In this document: positions 1 to 8,675 of the stretch, one piece after another
How the letters are laid out: every line of letters starts with the position of its first letter
Position numbering within the stretch: the first letter of the stretch is position 1
Source of the DNA: Conexibacter sp.
GTDB lineage: Bacteria; Actinomycetota; Thermoleophilia; Solirubrobacterales; Solirubrobacteraceae
Length of the DNA stretch: 8,727 bases
Assembly: GCA_025964055.1 (NCBI GenBank)
Contig: JAOPZP010000039.1
Coordinates: forward strand, 1-8,727
Direction of reading: 5' to 3'
The notes under the pieces: generated by a model
Told to the model about the DNA's origin: nothing
The model's database searches: none
What the model saw: only the letters and a program-made list of their open reading frames with translations
Made by a program: the position numbers and the translations under genes

Positions 1-498
1 GTGACCACCGAGGCGGCCGCCGCCGCGCAGGCCGAGGCCGCCCGCCTCGAGGATCGCCTGAAGCGGGCGCTGGCCGACCTGGACAACTTCCGCAAGCGGA
101 GCAGTCGGGAGCTGGACCGGCGCACGGCGGAGGCGGCCGACGCCATCGTCCGCGACTGGCTGGAGGTGGCCGACAGCATCGACCGGGCGCTGGCGGCCCG
201 GCCCGAGGGCGAGGCCGACGAGGGTCTGCGTGCGGTGGCCGACCAGATCTCCGCGACGCTGGCCCGCGAGGGCGTGACGCGCTCCGGGGAGCGGGGCGAG
301 CCGTTCGACCCCGAGCGCCACGACGCCGTCGACGTCCGGCTGAGCCCGGACGCGGAGGACCGGACGATCTTCGACGTCGCCCGCGCCGGCTACGAGCGCG
401 GCGGGCGCGTGCTGCGCCCGGCTCAGGTGGTGGTCGGTCGCCGGGCGTCGCCGCCGCCGGCTGACGGCACGCAGCCGGCGGGACCCGGCTCCGGCTGA
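1..498 (+). CDS. grpE: GrpE, nucleotide exchange factor of DnaK (5' end may be cut by the window)
   Basis: GrpE releases ADP from DnaK so that the Hsp70 cycle can restart; it acts in the cytosol as a dimer. The 165 residues visible show the family layout: an Ala/Glu-rich helix (about 1-60) containing ADLDNFRKRS (25-34), then the compact beta domain with EPFDPERHDAV (100-110) and the closing signature GYERGGRVLRPAQVVV (130-145). A short Pro/Gly/Ala tail (150-165) follows and looks unstructured. The reading frame is open from the first base, a GTG, so that codon may be the true start or merely an internal Val. Family members are usually 170-220 residues with a variable acidic N-terminus, so either is possible. 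Its TGA overlaps the next gene's ATG by one base (TGATG at 496-500), which suggests translational coupling. No promoter is visible; dnaK is expected upstream. Confidence 0.93.
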   Translation: MTTEAAAAAQAEAARLEDRLKRALADLDNFRKRSSRELDRRTAEAADAIVRDWLEVADSIDRALAARPEGEADEGLRAVADQISATLAREGVTRSGERGEPFDPERHDAVDVRLSPDAEDRTIFDVARAGYERGGRVLRPAQVVVGRRASPPPADGTQPAGPGSG

Positions 499-1490
499 TG
501 GCCGTCGGCGCCCGCGACTACTACGACGCGCTCGGCGTCTCGCGCGACGCGACCACCGACGAGATCCGCACGGCCTACCGGCGCCTGGCCCGCGAGAACC
601 ACCCCGACGTCAACAAGGACCCCGCGGCCGCAGACCGCTTCAAGGACATCTCGGAGGCCTACGACGTCCTGCGCGACGAGGAGAAGCGTCGCGCCTACGA
701 CCGCTACGGCGAGAACTGGAAGGCCGCGAGCGCGGGTCCGGGTCCGGGCGGCGGTGGCGGTGGCGGCGGTGGCGGCGGGCCGCGCGGCGGCGGCCCCCAG
801 GGCTTCGAGGGCTTCGACGGCGGCTTCGCCGGCTTCGGCGGCGGCGGGGCGGCCGAGGGCGACCTCGGCGACATCTTCGAGAGCCTGTTCGGCGGCGGCC
901 GCGCTTCCTCCCGTGCCGGCGGCCGCCGCCGGCGGGGCGGCGGCGACGGCTTCTCGCTCCGCGGCGGCGACCACGAGGCGACGATCGACCTCACGCTCGA
1001 GGAGGCCTTCCGGGGCGGCTCGCGCCACTTCCAGCTCAGCGACGGCCGCGACTACGACGTGACGATCCCGCCGGGCGTCCGCGAGGGCCAGCGGATCCGG
1101 CTCGCCGGCGAGGGTGCCGCCGGCGTCGGCGGCGGCCCCAGCGGCGACCTCCTGCTCCGCGTCCGCCTCGTGCCCCATCCGCGCTTCCGCCTGGTCGGCG
1201 ACAACATCGAGGTGGACCTGCCCGTCGCCCCGTGGGAGGCGGCGCTCGGCGCCACCGTGCCCGTGCCGCTCATCGACGGCGACACCGCGCGCGTCAAGGT
1301 CAAGGGCGGCTCCTCCAGCGGCACGCGGCTGCGGCTGAAGGGGGAGGGCTGGCCCGAGCGCGACGGCCGCCGCGGCGACCTCTACGCGATCGTCAAGATC
1401 ATGGTGCCCAAGAAGCTGAGCCGCCAGGAGCGCAAGCTCTTCGAGGAGCTCGCCGACGTGTCGGACTTCGACCCGCGAGCGCAGACGTGA
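498..1490 (+). CDS. DnaJ/CbpA-type J-domain co-chaperone, class B (no zinc finger)
   Basis: Hsp40 co-chaperone that delivers substrates to DnaK and stimulates its ATPase. It has a J domain at residues 6-71 with the essential HPD at 35-37, then a Gly/Phe-rich linker (about 79-156) that includes an 11-Gly run and a DIFESLFGGG segment (125-134). Two substrate-binding beta domains follow (about 157-225 and 228-305), ending in a short C-terminal helix. The typical CbpA signatures IPPGVREGQRIRLAGEG (190-206), GDLLLRVRLVPHPRFR (216-231) and GDLYAIVKIMVPKKL (293-307) are present. The four CxxCxGxG zinc repeats of class A DnaJ are absent; the protein has no Cys at all. Length (330) is normal for CbpA-like proteins. 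Start chosen at the ATG overlapping the grpE stop; no strong Shine-Dalgarno is seen there, consistent with coupling. The symbol is left blank because both dnaJ and cbpA are used for such genes. Confidence 0.93.
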   Translation: MAVGARDYYDALGVSRDATTDEIRTAYRRLARENHPDVNKDPAAADRFKDISEAYDVLRDEEKRRAYDRYGENWKAASAGPGPGGGGGGGGGGGPRGGGPQGFEGFDGGFAGFGGGGAAEGDLGDIFESLFGGGRASSRAGGRRRRGGGDGFSLRGGDHEATIDLTLEEAFRGGSRHFQLSDGRDYDVTIPPGVREGQRIRLAGEGAAGVGGGPSGDLLLRVRLVPHPRFRLVGDNIEVDLPVAPWEAALGATVPVPLIDGDTARVKVKGGSSSGTRLRLKGEGWPERDGRRGDLYAIVKIMVPKKLSRQERKLFEELADVSDFDPRAQT

Positions 1491-1774
1491 GCCTCCTGGT
1501 CCTCCAGCCGGCGGGGTACCGGTCGTCGGTCGAGCGGCTCGCGCGCGACGCCGGGCTGCATCCCGACACCGTGCGCCAGCTGATCCGCCTCGGCCTGATC
1601 GCCCCACCGTTCCCCGACGACGCCGCCGCGCAGCTGGCGCGCGCGGTGCGGCTGCGGCGCGACCTGGGGCTGAACTTCGCCGGCGCCGTGCTGGCCTGCG
1701 ACCTGCTCGCGCGCATCGACGACCTGGAGCGACGGCTCGCCCGCTCGCCATCCAACGGACGACACCCGAGGTGA
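1487..1774 (+). CDS. CbpM-like / MerR-type chaperone modulator (HspR position)
   Basis: Small protein (95 residues from GTG) predicted to be a MerR-like helix-turn-helix with a C-terminal helical dimerisation or J-domain-binding segment. Residues about 12-40 (SVERLARDAGLHPDTVRQLIRLGLI) fit the MerR/HspR-type helix-turn-helix. Residues 53-85, with RLRRDLGLNFAGAVLACDLL and then IDDLERRL, closely resemble the CbpM pattern of a basic helix followed by DLGxNxAGAxLxxDLLxxIxxLE. CbpM binds the J domain of CbpA and inhibits it; HspR represses dnaK operons. In this family the two are hard to separate by eye, and the C-terminal half favours CbpM. The start is the GTG whose last bases form the dnaJ stop (GTGA, 1487-1490). 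Longer in-frame extensions into dnaJ would duplicate coding and lack family similarity. It lies between the J-protein gene and clpB, as expected for an operon-borne regulator. Confidence 0.82.
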   Translation: MSLLVLQPAGYRSSVERLARDAGLHPDTVRQLIRLGLIAPPFPDDAAAQLARAVRLRRDLGLNFAGAVLACDLLARIDDLERRLARSPSNGRHPR

Positions 1775-1776
1775 TC
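1768..1776 (+). promoter_or_regulatory. Extended Shine-Dalgarno of clpB
   Basis: GAGGTGATC is a nine-base perfect complement to the usual bacterial 16S rRNA 3' end (GATCACCTC). The GAGG core lies seven bases before the clpB ATG at 1779, and the site overlaps the stop of the preceding small gene (1772-1774). It is far stronger than the sites before the other genes of this operon and fixes the clpB start. Confidence 0.85.
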
Positions 1777-1778
1777 AC

Positions 1779-4454
<2,676 letters not shown>

Positions 4455-4466
4455 TCGGCTGCGACT

Positions 4467-6029
4467 TCAGGGGACGGCGATGGGGGCGGGGCGTCCCAGG
4501 AAGTAGCCCTGCCCGTGGTCGACGCCCAGCTCGCGCAGACGGTGCAGCGTGGGCTCGTCCTCGATGCCCTCGGCGACGGTCTTCAGCCCGAACTCGCGCG
4601 CGAGGCTGACGATGCTGCGCACGACCCGCTCGTCGTGGTCGCTGCGCAGGAGGTCGCGGACGAAGTCGACGTCGATCTTGATGAAGTGGACGGGCAGGTG
4701 CTTGAGGTAGGTGAGCGTGCCGTAGCCGGTGCCGAAGTCGTCGAGCGCGAAGCGACAGCCGAGCTCGGTGAGGCGCTCGGCGAAGCGCCGCGCGTCGTCG
4801 ATGCGATCGACCAGCGCGGTCTCGGTGATCTCGAAGACCAGCAGCGACGGGTCGGCGCCCGTGTCGGCCAGCGCGGTCTCGATCGAGGTGAGCGTGGCGC
4901 GGTCGCCCAGCGACGCGGCCGAGAGGTTGATCTCGACGGCTGCGCCGGTCGCGGCGATCCGTGCGGCCTTCTGCACGACCCAGCGGTCGATGGTCGAGAT
5001 CAGGCCGTAGCGCTCGGAGGCGGGCAGGAACGCGCCCGGGGCGATGATCCCGCCGTCGTCGCCGCGCAGGCGGATGAGCAGCTCCTGCTGGATGGTGTCC
5101 CCGGTCGCCAGGTCGATGATCGGCTGGGCGTGCAGGACGAAGCGGTCCTGCTGCAGGCCTGCGCGGATGCGCGACAGCCAGCCCGCGTCCGCGGCCTGGG
5201 CCTGCAGCTGCAGCTCGCGCTCCTTGCGGGCCGTGATGTCGACGGCGTGGGAGATGAAGGCGCGCACCTCGCCGCCGGGGCCGTGGATGGCGCCGACGGT
5301 CAGCGCCGACCAGGTCGAGGTGCCGTCGGCGTGGACGTAGCGCTTCTCGGCCTCGAAGCCGTCGAGCTCGCCGCTGAGCATGGCCTCGCGCGCGCTGCGC
5401 TCGCGCTCGGCGTCCTCGGGATCGGCGACGTCGGCGAACGACGTCTGCAGCAGCTCCTCCCGCGACTGCCCGATGAGCCGGCACGCGGCGTCGTTGACGC
5501 GCAGGTAGCGGCCGGTGCGCGGGTCCGTAAGCGCCATGCCGATCGGCGCGCTGTCGAAGCCCTGGGTGAACAGGTTCTCCGAGGCGCTGCGCGCGCTCTC
5601 GGCGTCGCGCAGCTCGGTCGTGTCCAGCGCGGCGCCGCGGAGCACGCCGGCGGCCCCTCCGGCGTCGACCTCGGCGCGGAGCAGGATCGTGCGGGCGACG
5701 CCCTCCAGCGTGGTCAGGCCGAACTCGGTGCGCAGCTGGCCGCCGTCGGCGATCACCGCGCTGACCTCGGCGGCGACGCGCTCGCGGTCGTACGCGTCGA
5801 CCAGCGCGAGGAGCGTTCCGAGGTCGAACTGCTGCCGGGCGTCGGCGTGGATGATGCGCCGGATCCCCAGCGAGATCTCGACGTGACCGGACTCGACGTC
5901 GAGCTCCCAGCTCCCTACACGCGCCAAGCGTTCAGCCTGATGGAGTCGTGAGGTCGCCAACGCGAGCTCCTCCGCACGCTGGCGCGAGCCGCCCCCGCGC
6001 AGCGCGTCCGGCACGTCAGAACGCTTCAT
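4467..6029 (-). CDS. PAS-PAS-EAL protein, predicted c-di-GMP phosphodiesterase
   Basis: Predicted cytosolic sensor enzyme (520 residues) hydrolysing cyclic di-GMP to pGpG. A short helix (about 15-35) leads into a PAS domain of the PAS-3 type (about 36-142, starting VGSWELDVESG). A second, more canonical PAS plus PAC follows (about 153-270, with NAPIG-like DSAPIGMALTDPRTG and a closing HAVDITARKERE). The EAL domain spans about 283-515. Residues expected for catalysis and metal binding are all visible: the ExLxR motif as ELLIR (316-320), N368 in INLS, E400/E403 in FEITET, D430/D431 in DDFGTGYG, K451, E488 in AEGIE and Q507 in QGYFLG. No GGDEF domain and no membrane segment is seen, so regulation probably comes through PAS ligands or partners that cannot be named. 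The ATG at 6029 is chosen over an in-frame ATG at 6095 because of a strong Shine-Dalgarno. It converges on clpB with 12 bp between stops. Confidence 0.93.
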   Translation of the reverse strand: MKRSDVPDALRGGGSRQRAEELALATSRLHQAERLARVGSWELDVESGHVEISLGIRRIIHADARQQFDLGTLLALVDAYDRERVAAEVSAVIADGGQLRTEFGLTTLEGVARTILLRAEVDAGGAAGVLRGAALDTTELRDAESARSASENLFTQGFDSAPIGMALTDPRTGRYLRVNDAACRLIGQSREELLQTSFADVADPEDAERERSAREAMLSGELDGFEAEKRYVHADGTSTWSALTVGAIHGPGGEVRAFISHAVDITARKERELQLQAQAADAGWLSRIRAGLQQDRFVLHAQPIIDLATGDTIQQELLIRLRGDDGGIIAPGAFLPASERYGLISTIDRWVVQKAARIAATGAAVEINLSAASLGDRATLTSIETALADTGADPSLLVFEITETALVDRIDDARRFAERLTELGCRFALDDFGTGYGTLTYLKHLPVHFIKIDVDFVRDLLRSDHDERVVRSIVSLAREFGLKTVAEGIEDEPTLHRLRELGVDHGQGYFLGRPAPIAVP

Positions 6030-6035
6030 GTTCAG

Positions 6036-6051
6036 CCTCCCCCTCCTCTCC
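6036..6051 (-). promoter_or_regulatory. Shine-Dalgarno region of the PAS-PAS-EAL gene
   Basis: Read on the minus strand, a 16-base all-purine tract ends in GGAGG (6040-6036), six bases before the ATG at 6029. It decides the start: the alternative ATG 66 bases upstream would put this purine tract inside the coding region. Confidence 0.8.
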
Positions 6052-6078
6052 ACGCCGCCCCTGCGGCCACGCGCCGGG

Positions 6079-6107
6079 AGTATGGCAGGCGCCACCGGAC
6101 CGATCAG
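6079..6107 (-). promoter_or_regulatory. Candidate promoter of the PAS-PAS-EAL gene
   Basis: On the minus strand, CTGATC (6107-6102) and CATACT (6084-6079) are separated by 17 bases and match the sigma-70 -35 and -10 consensus at 3/6 and 4/6 positions. The -10 box is one of the few A/T-containing stretches in this GC-rich gap and would give a leader of about 40 bases before the ATG. Matches are modest and no operator is evident, so this is a suggestion only. Confidence 0.28.
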
Positions 6108-6112
6108 CGAAC

Positions 6113-6149
6113 GGCGGACGGCCCGATGGGTGGTTGGCGGACGGGTGGT
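6113..6149. repeat. Short imperfect direct repeats between the DUF2267 and EAL genes
   Basis: GGCGGACGG occurs at 6113-6121 and again at 6136-6144 (23 bp apart), and GGGTGGT at 6128-6134 and 6143-6149. Together they look like two interleaved, unequal copies of one unit. They lie just upstream of the candidate -35 of the EAL gene and touch the DUF2267 stop. They could be a regulator site or a chance feature of G-rich DNA. Confidence 0.35.
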
Positions 6150-6916
6150 CAGCGTGCCAGCGCACGGACGTAGTCCGGGGGAAGCTGCGCCGTGACGTCG
6201 CGGAACTCGGCGTCGCCGACCGTCTCGTGCAGCGCGGCGAGCACCGCGCGGGCGTGCTGGGCGGCCTCGGGGTCGCTCGTCCCCTCGCGCTCGGCGACGC
6301 GGTGCAGGAACGCGGCGAGCTCCAGGCGCTGGGCCTGGCCGCCCGACGCGTCGCGGCCACGGCGCAAGGGCTCGTGCAGCTCCAGCGGCAGTCGCTCGAC
6401 GAGGTCGTCGACCTCCCCGCCCGCGATCCGCTCGGCGAGGGTCTCCAGGACCGCCTCGGCGGCGCGGCGGGCCCGGTCACGCTCCACGCCGGCGTGCTCG
6501 GCGACCGCGCCGAGGAACGTGTCGAGGTCGACCACCTCGACGTACCGTCCGCGCGGCAGCAGCGGCGCGAAGCTGCGGGGCAGCTCGGCGACCACGTCGT
6601 CCCACTCCTCGCGGGAGACCGCCTGGGCCAGGGCGTCGAAGACCGCCGCGGCGGCGCCGCGCGCTGCCGGCAGGTCCAGGCCGGCGCGCTCCGCGACGCG
6701 ACGCAGGAGCTCATCCTGGTCGAAGCCCTCCGCGGACGTGGTCGTGGCGATCCACGGCGCGACCTCGGGCGGCAGCTGCGCCGCGAGCTGGCGCGCCTCC
6801 TCGCGGTCGATGCGCTCGCCGAGCGTCTCGAGCGTCGCGCGCGCGGCCCGCTCGGCGTGCTCACGATCGAGGGCGGCCTCGCGGGCCACCAGGTCGAGGA
6901 AGGTGTCGTGGTCCAT
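6149..6916 (-). CDS. DUF2267 protein with four tandem helical repeats
   Basis: A 255-residue protein of unknown function. It consists of four similar units of about 57 residues: 1-56, 65-121, 129-185 and 198-254. Each begins with a pattern like (L/F)DxDxFLxxVAExAGL, continues with an Ala/Arg-rich helix (ARAVLETLxERI or similar) and closes with an acidic helix and LPxE or LPxDY. Units 1 and 3 share the LETLxERI...LP.E form; units 2 and 4 share (W/F)xDVxAxLPxxF/Y. The usual DUF2267 protein (about 130 residues) carries one such pair, so this one is a duplicated pair. No Cys, signal peptide or membrane segment is seen, so it is probably a soluble, all-helical cytosolic protein. The ATG at 6916 has only a weak AGGG five bases upstream. 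The gene lies upstream of the EAL gene on the same strand and is divergent from the phosphoesterase-like gene. The family assignment rests on remembered sequence style. Confidence 0.82.
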   Translation of the reverse strand: MDHDTFLDLVAREAALDREHAERAARATLETLGERIDREEARQLAAQLPPEVAPWIATTTSAEGFDQDELLRRVAERAGLDLPAARGAAAAVFDALAQAVSREEWDDVVAELPRSFAPLLPRGRYVEVVDLDTFLGAVAEHAGVERDRARRAAEAVLETLAERIAGGEVDDLVERLPLELHEPLRRGRDASGGQAQRLELAAFLHRVAEREGTSDPEAAQHARAVLAALHETVGDAEFRDVTAQLPPDYVRALAR

Positions 6917-7008
6917 GTCGCCCTGGGAACGTCGGTAGGCCGGGGCGCGGCCGCGGCAACCGCGCGGACCGCTTGCCCGGAAGCCGGGGCGACCTACCGC
7001 CCGAGACG
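6917..7008. promoter_or_regulatory. Divergent intergenic region with a 7-bp inverted repeat
   Basis: This 92-bp gap separates two genes transcribed away from each other and must hold their promoters unless these lie within coding DNA. It contains CGGTAGG (6933-6939) and its inverse CCTACCG (6993-6999), 53 bp apart, and a direct repeat GCCGGGGCG (6939-6947 and 6983-6991). On the minus strand TTGCCG and TACCGA lie 16 bp apart but match the sigma-70 boxes poorly. No confident promoter can be called. Confidence 0.35.
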
Positions 7009-7710
7009 ATGGCCTCCCACCGCCTCACCCGGATCCTCTGCGCCGCCGATCCCCGAGGCGACGTCGGCGCGATCGAGCGCCTGCTCGGGTCGGCGGCCGA
7101 GCTCGAGGTCGACGGCGTCGCCGTGGTGGGCGACCTCGCCGCGGGCGGGACCCGCGAGAGCCATCGCGCGGTGTTCCGCGCGCTCGGCGCGGGCGGCCTG
7201 CCGACGTTCTGGGTCCCGGGGCCCGGCGACGCGCCGGTGGCCTACTACCTGCGCGAGGCCCACGACGCGGCGACCGTCCATCCCGACCTGCGCGGGGTGC
7301 ACGGCACCGCCACGCTCACCTCCGACGGGCACACGCTGGTCGCCGGCCTCGGCGGCGCGGTCGACGACGACCCCGAGGGCTCGCGCGACGAGCTGCAGCA
7401 GCTGCGCTATCCGCGCTGGGAGGCCGAGTACCGCCTGCGGATCGTCGGCGAGTTCGACGACCTGCAGCCCGTCCTGCTGTTCTCCACGCCGCCCGCGCAC
7501 AAGGGGCTGCACACCGCCGGCAGCGAGGTGCTGGCCCAACTGGTCGCGACGTACCGCGCGCGGCTGGTCGTCTGCGGTGGCGAGCGGATGACCGGGATGC
7601 TCGGCCGCACGCTGCTGGTCGCGCCCGGCAGCCTGCAGGCCGGCCACTTCGCCGTCGCCGACCTGCACAAGCGCGAGGCGCAGCTCGGCGAGCTCAGCGC
7701 GGCGGCCTAG
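7009..7710 (+). CDS. Metallophosphoesterase-fold protein with degenerate metal site
   Basis: A 233-residue protein whose layout follows the calcineurin-like/YfcE-type phosphoesterases, though the usual metal ligands are largely replaced. The first block is AADPRGDVGAIERLL (12-26) where the family has a DxHG motif: D14 is kept and His is replaced by R16. VVGDLAAGG (39-47) keeps D42 of the GD motif. VPGPGDAP (69-76) stands where GNHD is usual. FSTPPAHKG (158-166) lacks the His that normally precedes PP. CGGER (189-193) stands where GHTH/GHIH is usual. The late VAPGSLQAGHFAVADL (204-219) matches the family's closing strand. It could be a pseudoenzyme, a ligand-binding protein or an enzyme with a rearranged site. 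The ATG at 7009 is preferred; an in-frame TTG at 6973 would add 12 residues. Neither has a good Shine-Dalgarno. The mscS-like gene follows 37 bp later on the same strand. Confidence 0.8.
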   Translation: MASHRLTRILCAADPRGDVGAIERLLGSAAELEVDGVAVVGDLAAGGTRESHRAVFRALGAGGLPTFWVPGPGDAPVAYYLREAHDAATVHPDLRGVHGTATLTSDGHTLVAGLGGAVDDDPEGSRDELQQLRYPRWEAEYRLRIVGEFDDLQPVLLFSTPPAHKGLHTAGSEVLAQLVATYRARLVVCGGERMTGMLGRTLLVAPGSLQAGHFAVADLHKREAQLGELSAAA

Positions 7711-7747
7711 GGGGCGCCGCCCACCCTTGTCGCCGTCGGTCCGAGCG

Positions 7748-8650
7748 ATGCGGCCGCGCCTGCGCGACACCCGCGGTCACCAGTGGCTGGAGTCGGGGCT
7801 GGCGCGCCAGCTCAGCCGCCGGGCGGTCAAGCGCGCGCGGATCCAGCTCCTGGTCCTGGCGCCGACCGTCGCCGCGGTCCTGTTGGTCTACAACTACCGC
7901 ATCCAGCTGTTCGGCTCGCAGTGGGACACGGTCGTGCGCGCCGGCACCGCGATCGCCCTGGTCGTCCTCGGCTGGCAGGTCGCGCGCGACGTCGGCCGCT
8001 CCCTCGGCCCGATCCTCTTCCGCTACCTGGAGCCGGCGACGGCCGGGACCGTCGGCTTCCTCATCCGCCTCGCGACGATCGTGGTCGCGGTGGTCGTCGC
8101 GCTGCGGATCGCCAAGCTCGACCCGCAGACGATCGCGCTCAGCGGCGCCTTCACCGCGGTGGTCGTCGGCCTCGCGGCCCAGCAGACGCTGGGCAACCTC
8201 ATCGCCGGGACCGTCCTGGTGAGCGCGCGGCCGTTCCGCGTCGGCGAGCGCGTCCGGATGCAGGGCGGAGGGCTCGCCGGATCGGTGGAGGGCCTGGTCA
8301 GCTCGTTCGGGCTGCTCTACACGATCCTGGCCCGCGGCGAGGACTCCATCATGGTGCCCAACTCGGTGGTGCTGAGCGTCGCCGTCGTCCCGCTGCGCGA
8401 GCCGACCGGGGTGGACCTGCGCGCGCGGCTGCGGCCGGGCGCGACGCCCGCCGACGTGCAGGAGCGCCTGGAGCAGACGGTGCAGACGCCGCTGCGGTCC
8501 CCGCCGAGCGTGACGCTCGAGGAGATCGACGGCGACGAGGTGGTCGTGCGCATCGCAGCGACCCCGGCGCAGCCCGCCGACGGCCCGCGGCTGGCGACCG
8601 AGGTGCTCCAGGCGATCTCGCCGATCACCGCGCGCACGCAGGCGCCGTGA
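7748..8650 (+). CDS. Small MscS-family mechanosensitive ion channel
   Basis: A 300-residue membrane protein of the MscS family, whose members open under membrane tension to release solutes during osmotic downshock. After a basic N-terminus (1-31) there are predicted membrane helices at about 31-50, 62-80 and 101-120, then the pore-lining helix (about 127-157) with the signature GLAAQQTLGNLIAG (141-154). It leads into ARPFRVGERV (160-169), the start of the beta domain, which contains VPNS (203-206) and is followed by an alpha/beta C-terminal domain (about 222-290). At the place of the pore-helix kink Gly of E. coli MscS there is a Gln (AAQQTL), as in many distant family members. The ATG at 7748 is chosen; an in-frame TTG at 7727 is a possible longer start, and Shine-Dalgarno signals are weak for both. 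It may be cotranscribed with the phosphoesterase-like gene, but nothing links their functions. Confidence 0.9.
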   Translation: MRPRLRDTRGHQWLESGLARQLSRRAVKRARIQLLVLAPTVAAVLLVYNYRIQLFGSQWDTVVRAGTAIALVVLGWQVARDVGRSLGPILFRYLEPATAGTVGFLIRLATIVVAVVVALRIAKLDPQTIALSGAFTAVVVGLAAQQTLGNLIAGTVLVSARPFRVGERVRMQGGGLAGSVEGLVSSFGLLYTILARGEDSIMVPNSVVLSVAVVPLREPTGVDLRARLRPGATPADVQERLEQTVQTPLRSPPSVTLEEIDGDEVVVRIAATPAQPADGPRLATEVLQAISPITARTQAP

Positions 8651-8651
8651 G

Positions 8652-8675
8652 CGCGGCGGCGCCGCCGCCGCCGCG
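8652..8675 (+). terminator. GC hairpin after the mscS-like gene
   Basis: CGCGGCGGC (8652-8660) can pair with GCCGCCGCG (8667-8675) across a six-base loop, giving a nine-base-pair, all-GC stem one base after the stop. No T-run follows, so it is not a classical intrinsic terminator, although GC-rich actinobacteria often show such hairpins. The GCC repetition makes chance pairing likely. The remaining bases to the window end hold no recognisable gene start. Confidence 0.3.

Noticed and set aside
4515..5951. A 478-residue plus-strand frame opposite the EAL gene.
   Set aside because: In-register antisense shadow. The minus-strand PAS and EAL motifs are clear and this frame shows none.
6027..6095. 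Longer start (ATG at 6095) for the EAL gene, adding 22 residues.
   Set aside because: The added residues are Arg/Gly-rich and partly translate the purine Shine-Dalgarno tract. The ATG at 6029 has GGAGG at ideal spacing.
5948..7591. A 547-residue plus-strand frame running across the intergenic gap, the DUF2267 gene and into the phosphoesterase-like gene.
   Set aside because: It crosses three real features in a single frame, is compositionally monotonous and has no recognisable domain.
7711..7721. GGGC-GCC-GCCC hairpin between the phosphoesterase-like and mscS-like genes as a terminator.
   Set aside because: Four base pairs with a three-base loop and no T-run; expected by chance at this GC content.
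7727..7747. TTG start for the mscS-like gene, adding seven residues.
   Set aside because: Possible but less likely than the ATG at 7748. Neither has a convincing Shine-Dalgarno, so the shorter ATG start was kept.
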